Below, piece after piece: positions 1 to 10,873 of a stretch of DNA of 64,000 nt. The position numbers and the translations under genes are program-made. This DNA is from Streptomyces venezuelae (lineage in GTDB: Bacteria > Actinomycetota > Actinomycetes > Streptomycetales > Streptomycetaceae). Every line of letters starts with the position of its first letter. The stretch's first letter is position 1. The stretch is from assembly GCF_008642355.1 (NCBI RefSeq), contig NZ_CP029193.1, positions 7,526,001 through 7,590,000 of the forward strand, written 5' to 3'. The notes under the pieces are model-generated. The model saw nothing but the letters and a program-made list of their open reading frames with translations, was not told the DNA's origin and made no database searches.

Positions 1-44
1 GGTGGGCCCTACCAGCAAGGCGTCCAACTGAGGTGGGTCCAGCA

Positions 45-107
45 GTACTTGCGGTCATGATCCGCAGTACTCGGGAGGGGATGATCCGCCGTACTTGAGG
101 GGGTGAT
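45..107. repeat. Three imperfect direct repeats upstream of the Rpf gene
   Basis: Three copies of a unit that starts GTACTyG and ends GATCCGC lie in tandem with GTACT at 45, 67 and 91 (spacing 22 and 24). The middles are G-rich and less conserved. They end about 140 bases before the Rpf start codon. The spacing of about two helical turns would suit a protein binding one DNA face, but no regulator can be named. They could also be part of an upstream element cut by the window edge. Confidence 0.55.
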
Positions 108-162
108 CCGCGCAACCCCCGCTCCTTCCCGCGCTCTTGTCACGGAAACACCGAGCCGCTAG

Positions 163-1530
<1,368 letters not shown>

Positions 1531-1534
1531 GACG

Positions 1535-2578
1535 TCAGGACACCATGCGCTCGCGGCGCCCGGGGTGCCGCGTCCGCGTCCTGCGGTGGGCCGACACGGG
1601 CTGCTGAGAGGGCACCGCGGGCAGCCCGCCCGCGGTGGCGGGGCTCGGCTCCGGATCCCCCTGCGAAGGCGACTGCGAGGGCGGCTGCGAGCCCGTCGCC
1701 CCGGCGGGTGAAGGGCCCCCCTGCGCCACCGTCACCGTCGACGTCTCCCGCGCGATCCGCTCCGTCGTGAGGAGGATCAGGCCGCACGCGGCCACGACCC
1801 CGCTGCCGAGCGCCAGGACCGTGCCCGTGGCGCCGTGGCGGAAGGATTCTCCGAACAGGGTCAGACCGACCGCCGCCGCGACGACCGGGTTCACCACGGT
1901 CACCGTCGACAGCGGCGCCGCGAGGCCCGCGCCGCGGTACGAGGCCTGCGAGAGCAGCACGCCGGCCGCCGCGAGGACGGCGATCACGGCGAGACTGGGC
2001 AGCTGCTCGACCACGGCGATGTTCTCGTCCAGGTCGACCGCCACCGTCTTCGTGAAGACGGACGCGATGCCGAAGGCGCCACCCGCCGCGCAGGCCAGCA
2101 GCACGCTGCGCATCACCGGGTGCCGGTGCGCCGCGTGCGCCGCCGCCATCAGGCCGAGCACACCGCCGCCCGTGACCAGGGCGAGGACGACGCGCTCGGC
2201 GCCGGCCAGCGTCTGTGAGTCGGACGTCGAGGTGAGCGAGAGGAGCCCGGCGAGCCCCACCGTCGCCATGAGCGCGCCCCGCCAGGCGGTGGCCCCGGCC
2301 CGGCGGCGTACGAACACGGCGGCCATGGGCAGGGCGAAGACGATGGTCAGCGCGCCGAGCGGCTGGACGACGCTCAGCGGGCCGTAGGCCAGCGCCACCA
2401 CGTGCAGCAGGGCACCGAGGCCGTTGAGGGCGATCGCGACCCACCAGGCGCCGCGGCGCAGCGGTGCGTACCGCTGTCCGGGAGTCGTCGCCGCCACGCG
2501 CTCCTGGAGGATCGCCCCGCCCGCGTACGCGACGGCTGAGACGAGGGAGAGCAGCACGGACAGTGCCAAAGCACTCAT
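1535..2578 (-). CDS. DMT-superfamily membrane transporter (EamA/NIPA-like)
   Basis: A 347-residue polytopic membrane protein. About nine or ten hydrophobic helices cover the first 280 residues in two related halves, as in the drug/metabolite transporter superfamily. The segment SVVQPLGALTIVFALP near the end of helix 3 is the type of helix-start motif seen in EamA/NIPA-like members. The last 65 residues are a Ser/Pro/Gln-rich, then Arg-rich, cytosolic tail. I chose the ATG at 2578 because the N-terminal extension of the longer frame is Arg/Pro/His-rich and precedes the first hydrophobic helix. Substrate is unknown; an export role for a metabolite or Mg-type cation is only a family guess. Confidence 0.85.
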   Translation of the reverse strand: MSALALSVLLSLVSAVAYAGGAILQERVAATTPGQRYAPLRRGAWWVAIALNGLGALLHVVALAYGPLSVVQPLGALTIVFALPMAAVFVRRRAGATAWRGALMATVGLAGLLSLTSTSDSQTLAGAERVVLALVTGGGVLGLMAAAHAAHRHPVMRSVLLACAAGGAFGIASVFTKTVAVDLDENIAVVEQLPSLAVIAVLAAAGVLLSQASYRGAGLAAPLSTVTVVNPVVAAAVGLTLFGESFRHGATGTVLALGSGVVAACGLILLTTERIARETSTVTVAQGGPSPAGATGSQPPSQSPSQGDPEPSPATAGGLPAVPSQQPVSAHRRTRTRHPGRRERMVS

Positions 2579-2825
2579 GAGGTGCTCCGCGGGGTGCGGT
2601 GCGTCCGGTGGACCCGGTCTGGCGAACGGTCTGCTTCCATGATGACAACGATGACGCCGGAACGCCTCCACGTCGTCGTACTTGAGCAGGCAATCCGTCC
2701 TACTACCGATGGAGTACGACCTTGCCGAAGTCCTCCCCCGGAGGGGTTATCCCCCAGGTGCGCAGAGTGACCTCACGGCGGACCCCGGGGTCGGGTCGTG
2801 CGGTCGCGCTTGGTGTACTTCTGTC

Positions 2826-3566
2826 GTGACCACCCTCATCGACCTCGAAGAACTCGGCTCCGTCGGCGGTTTCTTCGCCCTGCGCGCGGGTCCGCCGCCC
2901 GGCGTCGCGAAGCCGTTCACCGAGGTGTACGCGGAGCGGCCCGCGGTACCGGAATCCGGTGATCCGATCGGTTTCCGCGTCCGCAAGGTGGCGGGCAGAC
3001 TCGGTGCCCCCGAGGACCGCATCGCGGTGTCCGTGGCACAGCTGGGGCTCGCCGCCCGGCTCTGGTCCGTGACGCTCGGCTCCGCCGCGCTGTACGGGCG
3101 GGTGCCCGACCTCGACCCCGCGCTGCTGCACTGGGACGCGGACGGCACCTCGCCCGACGACCTGTGGCTCACGGAGGTGCGTCTGCTGCCGGGTGATGCC
3201 GCGACCGTACGGGAGGTGGTGCAACACGGCCATCTGGCGTCGCTGTCCGCCGCGTTGCGGGCCCGGTACCGGATCTCCGCCGGGCTGCTGTGGGGCAACG
3301 CGGGGTCGGCGCTCGCGGGGGCGGCACGCGAACTCCACGGCTGGGCACGGCGGTCGGGGCGCCAGGACGTCGGGGAGCGGGCACTCGCGCTGGCCCACGA
3401 GCTCTTCGACCACCCCGGCCTGCGCGGCACCGGCACCCTGCGGGGCACCGCCTTCCGGCGACGCAGCTGCTGCCTGTACTACCGGTGCCCCAGCGGCGGG
3501 CTGTGCGGCGACTGCTGCTTCGAACGGGCGCCGCAGCGGTCTTCCCCCGGGGCCGCGTCTGGGTGA
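2826..3566 (+). CDS. FhuF-like (2Fe-2S)-binding protein, putative ferric-siderophore reductase
   Basis: A 246-residue protein (GTG start at 2826) whose C-terminus holds the FhuF-type cluster motif C-C-x10-C-x2-C: Cys215, Cys216, Cys227 and Cys230. In E. coli FhuF this pattern binds a [2Fe-2S] cluster and reduces iron in hydroxamate siderophores in the cytoplasm. The upstream 250 residues lack membrane segments, as expected. Upstream in-frame starts would add a poorly conserved Pro/Gly stretch, so the GTG is preferred. No siderophore genes are adjacent, and I could not find a clear DmdR/IdeR iron box in the upstream 245 bases. It is read in the same direction as glgA, 47 bases on, but the functions look unrelated. 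Confidence 0.8.
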   Translation: MTTLIDLEELGSVGGFFALRAGPPPGVAKPFTEVYAERPAVPESGDPIGFRVRKVAGRLGAPEDRIAVSVAQLGLAARLWSVTLGSAALYGRVPDLDPALLHWDADGTSPDDLWLTEVRLLPGDAATVREVVQHGHLASLSAALRARYRISAGLLWGNAGSALAGAARELHGWARRSGRQDVGERALALAHELFDHPGLRGTGTLRGTAFRRRSCCLYYRCPSGGLCGDCCFERAPQRSSPGAASG

Positions 3567-3613
3567 CCATGAGGTGGCGCGGCCGACATCGGGCGGACGA
3601 CGGAGGGTGCTAC

Positions 3614-4780
3614 GTGAAGGTGGGGCTGCTCACCCGGGAGTATCCACCGGACGTCTACGGCGGAGCGGGCGTCCATGTCGAGTTCCTCGCACGGGAGTTG
3701 CGCTCCCTCACGGACCTCGACGTGCACTGTTGGGGGGAGGGCACCTCCAACGGGCTCATGCGCCACCAGGCGTGGCCCGCGCTCGACGGCGCGAACGACG
3801 CACTGCGCACCTTCTCCGTCGACCTGTCCATGGCGGCGTCGCTCGCCGGACGCGAACTGCTCCACTCCCACACCTGGTACGCGAGCCTCGCCGGGCACGT
3901 CGGCAAGCTGCTCCACGACGTCCCGCACGTCATGACCTCGCACTCCCTGGAGCCCCTGCGCCCCTGGAAGGCCGAGCAACTGGGCGGCGGATACGCCCTG
4001 TCCAGCTGGGCCGAGCGAACCGCGGCCGAGGCCGCCGACGCCGTCATCGCGGTGTCCGGCGCGATGCGCGAGGACATCCTCGCCTGCTACCCCGCCATCG
4101 ACCCGGCCAAGGTCCACCTCGTCCACAACGGCATCGACGCCGACCTCTACCGGCCCGACCCCGGCACCGACGTCCTGGAACGCCTCGGCGTCGACCTCGA
4201 CCGGCCCTACGTCCTGTTCGTCGGACGCATCACCCGGCAGAAGGGCGTCCCGCACCTGCTGCGCGCCGCACGGAAGCTGGACCGCGACGTGCAGCTCGTC
4301 CTGTGCGCCGGAGCACCGGACACCCCCGAGATCGACCGTGAGTTCCGCACGCTCTTCGAGGAGCTGAGCCGGAAACGGGCGGGCGTCCAGTGGATCCCCG
4401 AGATGCTGCCGCGGCCGCAGATCATCCAACTCCTCACGCACGCGGCGGTGTTCGTGTGCCCCTCGGTGTACGAACCCCTCGGCATCGTCAACCTGGAGGC
4501 GATGGCGTGCGGCACCGCCGTCGTCGCCTCACGGGTCGGCGGCATCCCGGAAGTCGTGAGCGACGGCACGACAGGACTGCTCGCGCCGTACCGGGAGAGC
4601 GACCCCGCCGACTTCGAGCACGACCTCGGGCTGCTCATGAACAGGCTGGCCACCGACCCGGAGCGGTCCGGCGCGATGGGCAGGGCCGGACGCCACCGCG
4701 TGCTCAGGGAGTTCGGCTGGGACACGGTCGCCCGGCGCACGGTCGAGGTGTACGAGGAGATCCTGCACGCCGACAGATAG
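3614..4780 (+). CDS. glgA: Actinobacterial GT4 glycogen synthase / maltose-1-phosphate synthase (GlgA/GlgM)
   Basis: A 388-residue GT-B fold glycosyltransferase of family GT4. The GTG at 3614 follows GGAGGG at a normal distance. The N-terminal nucleotide-sugar loop YGGAG lies at 15-19. The donor-binding basic residues Arg205 and Lys210 lie in VGRITRQK, and the EX7E motif is Glu287 to Glu295. Actinobacterial proteins of this type were long annotated as ADP-glucose glycogen synthase; the Mycobacterium homologue makes maltose-1-phosphate from ADP-glucose and glucose-1-phosphate for the GlgE pathway. The next gene, 28 bases on, encodes the ADP-glucose-making GlgC, so the two likely form an operon for alpha-glucan synthesis. 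No glgE, treS or glgB lies in the window. Confidence 0.93.
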   Translation: MKVGLLTREYPPDVYGGAGVHVEFLARELRSLTDLDVHCWGEGTSNGLMRHQAWPALDGANDALRTFSVDLSMAASLAGRELLHSHTWYASLAGHVGKLLHDVPHVMTSHSLEPLRPWKAEQLGGGYALSSWAERTAAEAADAVIAVSGAMREDILACYPAIDPAKVHLVHNGIDADLYRPDPGTDVLERLGVDLDRPYVLFVGRITRQKGVPHLLRAARKLDRDVQLVLCAGAPDTPEIDREFRTLFEELSRKRAGVQWIPEMLPRPQIIQLLTHAAVFVCPSVYEPLGIVNLEAMACGTAVVASRVGGIPEVVSDGTTGLLAPYRESDPADFEHDLGLLMNRLATDPERSGAMGRAGRHRVLREFGWDTVARRTVEVYEEILHADR

Positions 4781-4808
4781 CCACACGTCCGACAAGTAGG
4801 GGGCACGC

Positions 4809-6029
4809 ATGCGCGGTGGACCTTCGGTGCTCGGAATCGTGCTCGCGGGCGGGGAGGGGAAGCGGCTGATGCCGCTCACCGCCGACCGGGCCAAACCAGC
4901 GGTCACGTTCGGCGGCACCTACCGCCTCGTCGACTTCGTGCTCTCCAACCTCGTCAACGGCGACATCCTGCGCATCTGCGTCCTGACGCAGTACAAGTCG
5001 CACTCGCTCGACCGGCACGTGACGACGACCTGGCGCATGTCGAGCCTGCTCGGCAACTACGTGACCCCGGTGCCCGCGCAACAGCGCCTGGGCCCACGCT
5101 GGTTCTCCGGGAGCGCCGACGCCATCCTGCAGTCCCTCAACCTCGTCCACGACGAACAGCCCGACTACATTGCGGTGTTCGGCGCCGACCACGTCTACCG
5201 CATGGACCCGCGCCACATGCTGCAGCAGCACATCGAGAACGGCGCCGCGGTGACCGTCGCGGGGATCAGGGTGCCGCGCGCCGACGCGTCGTCGTTCGGC
5301 ATCATCACCCCCGGACGCGACGGGACGAAGGTGGAGCGCTTCCTGGAGAAGCCCACCGACCCACCGGGACTGCCCGACTCGCCGAACGAGGTCTACGCCT
5401 CCATGGGCAACTACCTGTTCACCACCAAGACCCTCGTCGACGCCCTCCAGCAGGACGCCGAGGACGAGCACTCGGCGCACGACATGGGCGGCTCGATCCT
5501 GCCGCTGCTCACCGAGCGCGGCATGGCGCAGGTGTACGACTTCGACGGCAACCACGTCCCCGGCGAGACCCCGCGCGACCACGGCTACTGGCGTGACGTC
5601 GGCACCCTCGACTCGTACTACGAAGCCCACATGGACCTCATCTCCGACCAGCCGGTCTTCAACCTGGACAACCGCCGCTGGCCCATCTACACCCACTCCG
5701 ACGGCCTGCCGCCCGCCAAGTTCTGCGCGGGCGGCATCGCGGGCGAGTCGATCGTCAGCCCCGGCTGCGTCATCCGCGGCCAGGTCACCCGCTCCGTCCT
5801 CTCGCCCGGCGTGACCGTCGAGGAGGGGGCCGTCGTCCAGGGCTCCGTGCTGCACGACAACGTACGGATCGGGCGCGGCGCGGTCGTGCGGGGCGCTGTC
5901 CTCGACAAGAACGTCGACGTACCGCCGGGCGCGACGATCGGCGTCAACCCGGACCGCGACGAGGAGCTGTACACGGTGTCCAAGGGCGGCGTGATCGCCC
6001 TGGGCAAGGGCCAGACCGTACCGATGTGA
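4809..6029 (+). CDS. glgC: Glucose-1-phosphate adenylyltransferase (ADP-glucose pyrophosphorylase)
   Basis: A 406-residue cytosolic enzyme making ADP-glucose from ATP and glucose-1-phosphate, the committed step of bacterial glycogen synthesis. The pyrophosphorylase signature [13 protein letters not shown] is at 12-24, followed by AKPAV. The catalytic-site motif GADHVYRMD and the sugar-phosphate motif RFLEKP are present. The last 120 residues show the hexapeptide-like pattern ([17 protein letters not shown] and onward) of the left-handed beta-helix. Length matches the family. It follows glgA by 28 bases and is probably co-transcribed. It converges with the sugar-permease operon with only 15 bases between stop codons and no hairpin that I can see. 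Confidence 0.96.
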   Translation: MRGGPSVLGIVLAGGEGKRLMPLTADRAKPAVTFGGTYRLVDFVLSNLVNGDILRICVLTQYKSHSLDRHVTTTWRMSSLLGNYVTPVPAQQRLGPRWFSGSADAILQSLNLVHDEQPDYIAVFGADHVYRMDPRHMLQQHIENGAAVTVAGIRVPRADASSFGIITPGRDGTKVERFLEKPTDPPGLPDSPNEVYASMGNYLFTTKTLVDALQQDAEDEHSAHDMGGSILPLLTERGMAQVYDFDGNHVPGETPRDHGYWRDVGTLDSYYEAHMDLISDQPVFNLDNRRWPIYTHSDGLPPAKFCAGGIAGESIVSPGCVIRGQVTRSVLSPGVTVEEGAVVQGSVLHDNVRIGRGAVVRGAVLDKNVDVPPGATIGVNPDRDEELYTVSKGGVIALGKGQTVPM

Positions 6030-6044
6030 CCTCCGGGTCCACGT

Positions 6045-7073
6045 TCACAGCACCCTGCGCCTGCGCCCCAGCCACGTCTGCGCGACCACCACGACCGCCA
6101 GGAACGCCCCGCTGACCACCTGCTGGTAGGCGGAGTCGAGCGAGCCGATCTGGTTGATGACGTTCTGGATGACCTTGAGGAGCAGCACCCCCACCAGTGA
6201 CCCGCTGATGAACCCGAAGCCGCCGGTGAGCAGCGTGCCGCCGATGACGACCGCGGAGATCGCCTCCAGCTCCATGCCGGAGCCGAGGATCGTCACACCG
6301 GAGACCAGCCACGCTGCGTTGAGGGCCCCGGCGAGCCCCGCGCAGAGCCCCGACACCGTGTAGACGGCGATCTTCGTACGGGCCACGGGGGCGCCCATCA
6401 GCGCCGCCGCGTCCTCGTTGCCCCCGACCGCGTACACGTACTGGCCGAACCGGGTGCGGCGCAGCACCACCGCGCCCGCCACGAACAGCGCGACCGTGAT
6501 CCAGACCGGGGCGCCGATCCCGAGCACCTTGCCCTGCCCGAGCGTCGCGAAGAAGGAGTCCTTGTCGACCAGGTACGTCCTGGACCCCTCGTCCGTCACC
6601 GACAGGAGGAGGCCGCGGGCCGCCAGCATCGCCGCGAGCGTCACGATGAACGGCGCGAGCCGCGCGCGGGCGATCAGCATGCCGTTGACGAGACCGATGA
6701 GGCCGCAGACCGCGAGGGGCAGGAGCAGCGCCACGGCCGTGCCGTACCGCGAACCCCAGGCGGCGAGCACCCCGCCGAGGGCGAACAGCGAGCCGACCGA
6801 CAGGTCGATGCCGCCGGTGACGATGACGAACGTCATGCCGAGCGCGACCACCGCGAGGAACGCGGAGGACACCGCCATGTTCTCCATGTTGTCGGCCGTC
6901 ATGAACGTGTCGAAGCCGACGGACGCGGCGGCCACCGCGACGATCAGGGTGACGAGCGCGCCGTGTTGCTGCGCGAGGGCGCTCAGCCGCTCCGAGCGGG
7001 AGGGGCCCGCGGCCTGTTCCTCCTGAGCGGTGGGGTCCGTGGGATCCGCCGGGCTCTTCGTGTCGATGGTCAT
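6045..7073 (-). CDS. Sugar ABC transporter permease, YjfF-like (second permease of the operon)
   Basis: A 342-residue inner-membrane permease of the RbsC/BPD_transp_2 family with about nine hydrophobic helices. The family signature GMTFVIVTGGIDLSVGS sits in the first half. The ATG at 7073 overlaps the stop of the upstream permease (ATGA), so the two are probably translationally coupled. The first 40 residues are a hydrophilic extension rich in Asp, Glu and Gln. As the last gene of a binding protein, ATPase, permease, permease order it matches YjfF in the E. coli ytfQRT-yjfF galactofuranose importer. The two permeases would form a heterodimer channel. Confidence 0.88.
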   Translation of the reverse strand: MTIDTKSPADPTDPTAQEEQAAGPSRSERLSALAQQHGALVTLIVAVAAASVGFDTFMTADNMENMAVSSAFLAVVALGMTFVIVTGGIDLSVGSLFALGGVLAAWGSRYGTAVALLLPLAVCGLIGLVNGMLIARARLAPFIVTLAAMLAARGLLLSVTDEGSRTYLVDKDSFFATLGQGKVLGIGAPVWITVALFVAGAVVLRRTRFGQYVYAVGGNEDAAALMGAPVARTKIAVYTVSGLCAGLAGALNAAWLVSGVTILGSGMELEAISAVVIGGTLLTGGFGFISGSLVGVLLLKVIQNVINQIGSLDSAYQQVVSGAFLAVVVVAQTWLGRRRRVL

Positions 7074-8032
7074 CGCTCGCCCCTCTCGCGTGCCGCGCAG
7101 ACCGCCAGGACGATCACCACTGCCTGGGCGATCTGCGTCCACGACGGCGGCAGGTCGTGCTTGATGAGCGTGGCCGTGAGCAGCTGGATGAGGACCGCGC
7201 CGGCCACGGTGCCGCCGATGCGGACGCGTCCGCCGCTCAGCGGGGTGCCGCCGACCACCACCGCGGTGATCGCGGAGAGTTCCATCAGGTTGCCGAGCGA
7301 CGTCGGGTCGCTGGCGCTCAGGCGCGCGGTCGCGAGGACCCCGGCGAGCGCGGCGAGGGCGCCGCAGACGACGTACACGGTGATGAGGACGCGCCGCACC
7401 GGCAGGCCCGCGAGGAGCGCGGCCGGGCGGCTGTCGCCGATGGCGAGGAGCTGCCGGCCGAACGTGGTGCGCCGCACGACGAAGGCGACGAGCAGGGCGA
7501 GGGCCGCAGCGATGAGGACCAGGTACGGGATGCCGAGCAGGTCGCCCGAGCCGAGCGACGCCATCGTCGGGTCGCGGACGTCCTTGAGCTGGGGGAGGAG
7601 GACCAGGGCGAGGCCGCGGCCCGCGACCATCAGGGCGAGCGTCGCCACGATGGGCTGTACGCCGATGAATGCGATCAGCGACCCGTTGGCGAGGCCGACG
7701 GCCATGCCGCCGAGCAGCGCGACGACGAGGGCGACCCACATCCCGTACCCGAGGTAGAGGGAGACGAGGGAGGTGGAGAGCGCCATCACCGAGCCGACGG
7801 AGAGGTCGACGCCCTCGCTGCCGATGGCCAGGGCCATGCCGAGCGCCACGACGAGGACGGGGGCGACCTGGACGGCCTGGGTGCGGAAGTTCTCGCCGGA
7901 GAGGAAGTGCGGGGTGAAGGCGATGTTGACGAGCAGGAGGACGGCGACGCCCAGATAGACGCCGTAGTTCTGGAGGAGGCGCAGGAGGCGGTCGCGGTCG
8001 GCGGCCGTGCGGCCGAGGGCGAGGTCGGTCAT
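7070..8032 (-). CDS. Sugar ABC transporter permease, YtfT-like (first permease of the operon)
   Basis: A 320-residue inner-membrane permease of the same RbsC-like family. It has the signature ALGMALAIGSEGVDLSVGS, with a Glu replacing the usual Gly/Asn before VDLSVGS. The ATG at 8032 is preceded by an ACGGAG-like site 6-8 bases upstream. The gene starts 55 bases after the stop of the ATPase frame and overlaps the next permease by four bases. Together with the other permease it would form the membrane part of a pentose/hexose importer. Two different permeases, rather than one homodimeric RbsC, is the feature that separates Ytf-type systems from ribose- or xylose-type ones. Confidence 0.88.
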   Translation of the reverse strand: MTDLALGRTAADRDRLLRLLQNYGVYLGVAVLLLVNIAFTPHFLSGENFRTQAVQVAPVLVVALGMALAIGSEGVDLSVGSVMALSTSLVSLYLGYGMWVALVVALLGGMAVGLANGSLIAFIGVQPIVATLALMVAGRGLALVLLPQLKDVRDPTMASLGSGDLLGIPYLVLIAAALALLVAFVVRRTTFGRQLLAIGDSRPAALLAGLPVRRVLITVYVVCGALAALAGVLATARLSASDPTSLGNLMELSAITAVVVGGTPLSGGRVRIGGTVAGAVLIQLLTATLIKHDLPPSWTQIAQAVVIVLAVCAARERGER

Positions 8033-8087
8033 GGGGAGCTCCGTGGGTGCGGGGCCGGTGCGCTCTTCTGCCGGTCGTCGTGGTGGG

Positions 8088-9601
8088 TCATGCGTCCGAC
8101 TTCGCGGGGTCCGTCGCCATGGCGCGCAGCAGGTTCTCCTCCGTCACGGCGGTGCCGGTGAGTTCCGCGACGGCCGTGCCGTCCTTGAGGACGATCACGC
8201 GGTCCGAGCCCTCGACGAGCTCGTCCATGTCCGAGGAGATGAGGAGCACGCCGAGGCCGTCCGACGCCAACTGGCGACCAAGGCCTGCACTTCGGCCTTG
8301 GCTCCGATGTCGATGCCGCGGGTGGGCTCGTCGAGCAGCAGGACCTTGGGGTGCATCGCGAGCCAGCGGGCGAGCAGCACTTTCTGCTGGTTGCCGCCGG
8401 AGAGTTCGCCGACCTTCTGGTGCGGGCTCGACGCCTTGATGCGCAGGCGCTCGACGAAGGTGTCGACGATGCCGTCGATGGCGCGTTCGTCGACCAGGCC
8501 GAGGCGGGAGAGACGGGGGAGCGCGGCCAGGGCGATGTTGTCGCGGACCGAGAGGCCGGGGACGATGCCCTCCGCCTTGCGGTCCTCGGGGAGCAGGCTG
8601 ATGCCGGCGCGGATGGCGGCGGGTGTGGAGCCGGTACGGATGCGGGTGCCGCCGATCGCGACCGTTCCGGAGTCGGTCGACAGAGCCCCGGCGATGGCCT
8701 TCGCGGTCTCGCTGCGGCCCGAGCCGAGCAGCCCGCCGAGTCCCACCACCTCCCCGGGGCGAATGGTGACCGACACACCGTGCAGCCGGTGCCGGGCGGT
8801 CAACTCCTCCGCGCACAGCACGGGTTCGGTGTTCGCCTCGTGCGCACCCGTGAACCGGGTGAGGCCCTCTTCCCGTACGTCCTGGATCTCGCGGCCCAGC
8901 ATCAGCGCGACGAGCCGCAGCCGGTCGAGCTCGGCGAGCGGGCCGGTGTGCACCACCTGACCGTCGCGCAGCACGGTGACGGCGTCGCACACCTCGTACA
9001 ACTCGTCGAGGCGGTGGCTGACATAGATCACCGCGATGCCTTGCTCGCGCAGCATGCGGATCACGCCGAACAGGGTCCGGACCTCGCGCGGTTCGAGGGA
9101 CGACGTCGGTTCGTCCATCACGACGACGCGCGCGTCGACCGCGACCGCGCGGGCCAGCGCCACCATCTGCTGCGCGCCGAGGCCGAGTTCGCGCAGTGGG
9201 CGACGCACGTCGACACGGACGCCGAGGCCGCGCAGCGCTTCATCGGCCTCGCGGTGCATCCGGCCGAAGTCGATGAGGCCGAGGCGGCCGCGGGGCTCGC
9301 GGCCGAGGAACAGGTTACGGGCCACGCTCATCAGGGGGACGAGGTTGACCTCCTGGTAGATGGTGGAGATGCCCGCGTGCTGCGCTTCGAGCGGGGTGGC
9401 GAACCGCACCGGCGTCCCGTCGTACGTCATCTCGCCCGCGTCCGGCGCGTACACCCCCGTCAGGACCTTGATGAGCGTGGACTTGCCCGCGCCGTTCTCA
9501 CCGATCAGCGCGTGCACCTCGCCCGCGCGTGCGGTGAAGTCGACGCCGTCCAGGGCGCGCACACCCGGGAAGGTCTTCGACAGACCGGTCACCGACAACA
9601 T
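8088..9601 (-). pseudogene. Sugar ABC transporter ATP-binding protein (YtfR/RbsA-like), apparent -1 frameshift
   Basis: This encodes a two-domain ABC ATPase of about 503 residues. The first domain has Walker A GENGAGKST and Walker B VVMDEPTSSL. The second has the degenerate phosphate loop GGLLGSGRSET, the signature LSGGNQQK and Walker B LLLDEPTRGID, all typical of RbsA/MglA/YtfR. From ATG 9601 the frame is open to about 8279, then runs on in an unrelated Arg/Ser-rich tail. The expected C-terminus (RQLASDGLGVLLISSDMDEL onward) is in another frame down to the stop at 8088. Inserting one base near 8277 restores a perfect family sequence (ALV then RQLA). The total of 1514 bases is one short of a multiple of three. 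It is either a real loss-of-function mutation or a sequencing error; all flanking operon genes are intact. Confidence 0.9.
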
Positions 9602-9602
9602 G

Positions 9603-10706
9603 TCAGTAGGCCTTGCCGAGGTCGGCCTTGGCGTTGTCCTCGGTGTACGCGCTGTCCCTGATGACGATGTCCTGCGACACCTTCTCGCCCTTGGTGAACG
9701 CGTCAAGCGTCTTGAAGGCGAGCGGGCCGAAGCGGGGGTTGGACTCGATGACGCCGTCGATCCAGCCGTCGACGATGCCGCGCACCGCGCCCTTCGTCCC
9801 GTCGATCGTCACGATCTTCACGTCGCCGGCCTTCTTGCCCGCGCCCCTGAGCGCGTTCACGGCGCCGAGGCCCATCTCGTCGTTCTCGGCGTAGATCCCC
9901 GTGATGTCGGGCTTGGACTGGATCAGCTGCTCGGTGACCTGCTGGCCCTTCTCCCGCGCGAATTCGCCGGTCTGCTTGAAGACGACCTGCAGGTCGGGGG
10001 CCTTCTCCTTGATCCGGTCCTCGAAGCCCCTGGTGCGCTCGGTGGTCACGTTGTTGCCCGCGGCGCCGAGCAGGATCGCGATCTTCCCCTTGCCGCCGGT
10101 CGTCTCGATCATGCGGTCCGCGGCACGCCTGCCCTGCTCGACGAAGTCGGAGCCGATGAAGCTCACGTAGTCCTTGCAGGCCGTCGCGTTGATCTTGCGG
10201 TCGATGGTGACGATCGGGATGTGCTTGGCGCCCGCGGCGCGCAGCACCGGCTCCCACCCGTCGGAGTTGAGGGGAGCGATGACGAGCAGGTCGGCGCCCT
10301 TGGCGATCAGGTCCTGTACGTCACTGATCTGCTTGGAGAACTGCGACTGCGCGTTGGCGGTGAGCAGCTTGACGCCGCGCTTTTCGGCCTCGGCCTTGAT
10401 GGACGCCGTCTCCGCGATGCGGAACGGGTTGGCCTCCTTCTCGGACTGCGAGAAGCCGACGGTGGCGTTCCTCAGGTCGAGCTTCTTGCCGCCGTACGCG
10501 TCGATGGCGCAGGTCTTGCCGCCGGCGTCGCCGTCCGACGCGACCTCCTGACCGGCGTCGGCCCGGTCCTGCGAAGCAGCGCTTTCCTCGGCGGAATCGT
10601 CGTCCTCGGACTTCGCGCACCCGGCGGCGAACAGGAGACTCGCGGCGAGACCGGTGGCGACGAGCGTCCTCGCGGAGGTACGGCGGAGAGGAGTGGTCGG
10701 CTTCAT
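9603..10706 (-). CDS. Sugar ABC transporter substrate-binding lipoprotein (YtfQ-like)
   Basis: A 367-residue lipoprotein of the periplasmic-binding-protein type I fold. The ATG at 10706 starts a lipoprotein signal with lipobox LFAAGC (cleavage before the Cys near residue 29). A charged Asp/Glu/Ser linker follows and then the mature domain. The segments YAENDEMGLGAVNAL and VTIDGTKGAVRGIVDGWIDG match galactofuranose-binding YtfQ-type proteins better than ribose- or xylose-binding ones. The stop ends one base before the ATPase start, so the four transport genes are one operon. A candidate LacI-type operator lies about 90 bases upstream. Ligand specificity is inferred only. Confidence 0.88.
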   Translation of the reverse strand: MKPTTPLRRTSARTLVATGLAASLLFAAGCAKSEDDDSAEESAASQDRADAGQEVASDGDAGGKTCAIDAYGGKKLDLRNATVGFSQSEKEANPFRIAETASIKAEAEKRGVKLLTANAQSQFSKQISDVQDLIAKGADLLVIAPLNSDGWEPVLRAAGAKHIPIVTIDRKINATACKDYVSFIGSDFVEQGRRAADRMIETTGGKGKIAILLGAAGNNVTTERTRGFEDRIKEKAPDLQVVFKQTGEFAREKGQQVTEQLIQSKPDITGIYAENDEMGLGAVNALRGAGKKAGDVKIVTIDGTKGAVRGIVDGWIDGVIESNPRFGPLAFKTLDAFTKGEKVSQDIVIRDSAYTEDNAKADLGKAY

Positions 10707-10794
10707 TGGATCCCCAAACGGCACGGCCCCGGCGCTGAGAGCGCTCACGGGAGAGACGGCACTTGCGGTCAACTCGGCGGTACGGGGAGCTTTT

Positions 10795-10804
10795 TACATC
10801 GTTG
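10795..10804. promoter_or_regulatory. Candidate LacI-family operator upstream of the binding-protein gene
   Basis: The sequence TACATCGTTG, read on the minus strand as CAACGATGTA, shares the core CAACGwTGTA with the site at 11991 in front of the GH2 gene. It lies between the binding-protein start (10706) and the end of the LacI gene (10874), where an operator of the transport operon is expected. It has a CG centre, as usual for LacI-family sites. Only two sites support the motif. Confidence 0.45.
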
Positions 10805-10873
10805 AAAGAAGGCTGTAAACCCTCCGCGCACTCTTCTCGGGGACGCCGATCGCCCGGTCCGTGCGACTCGCGT

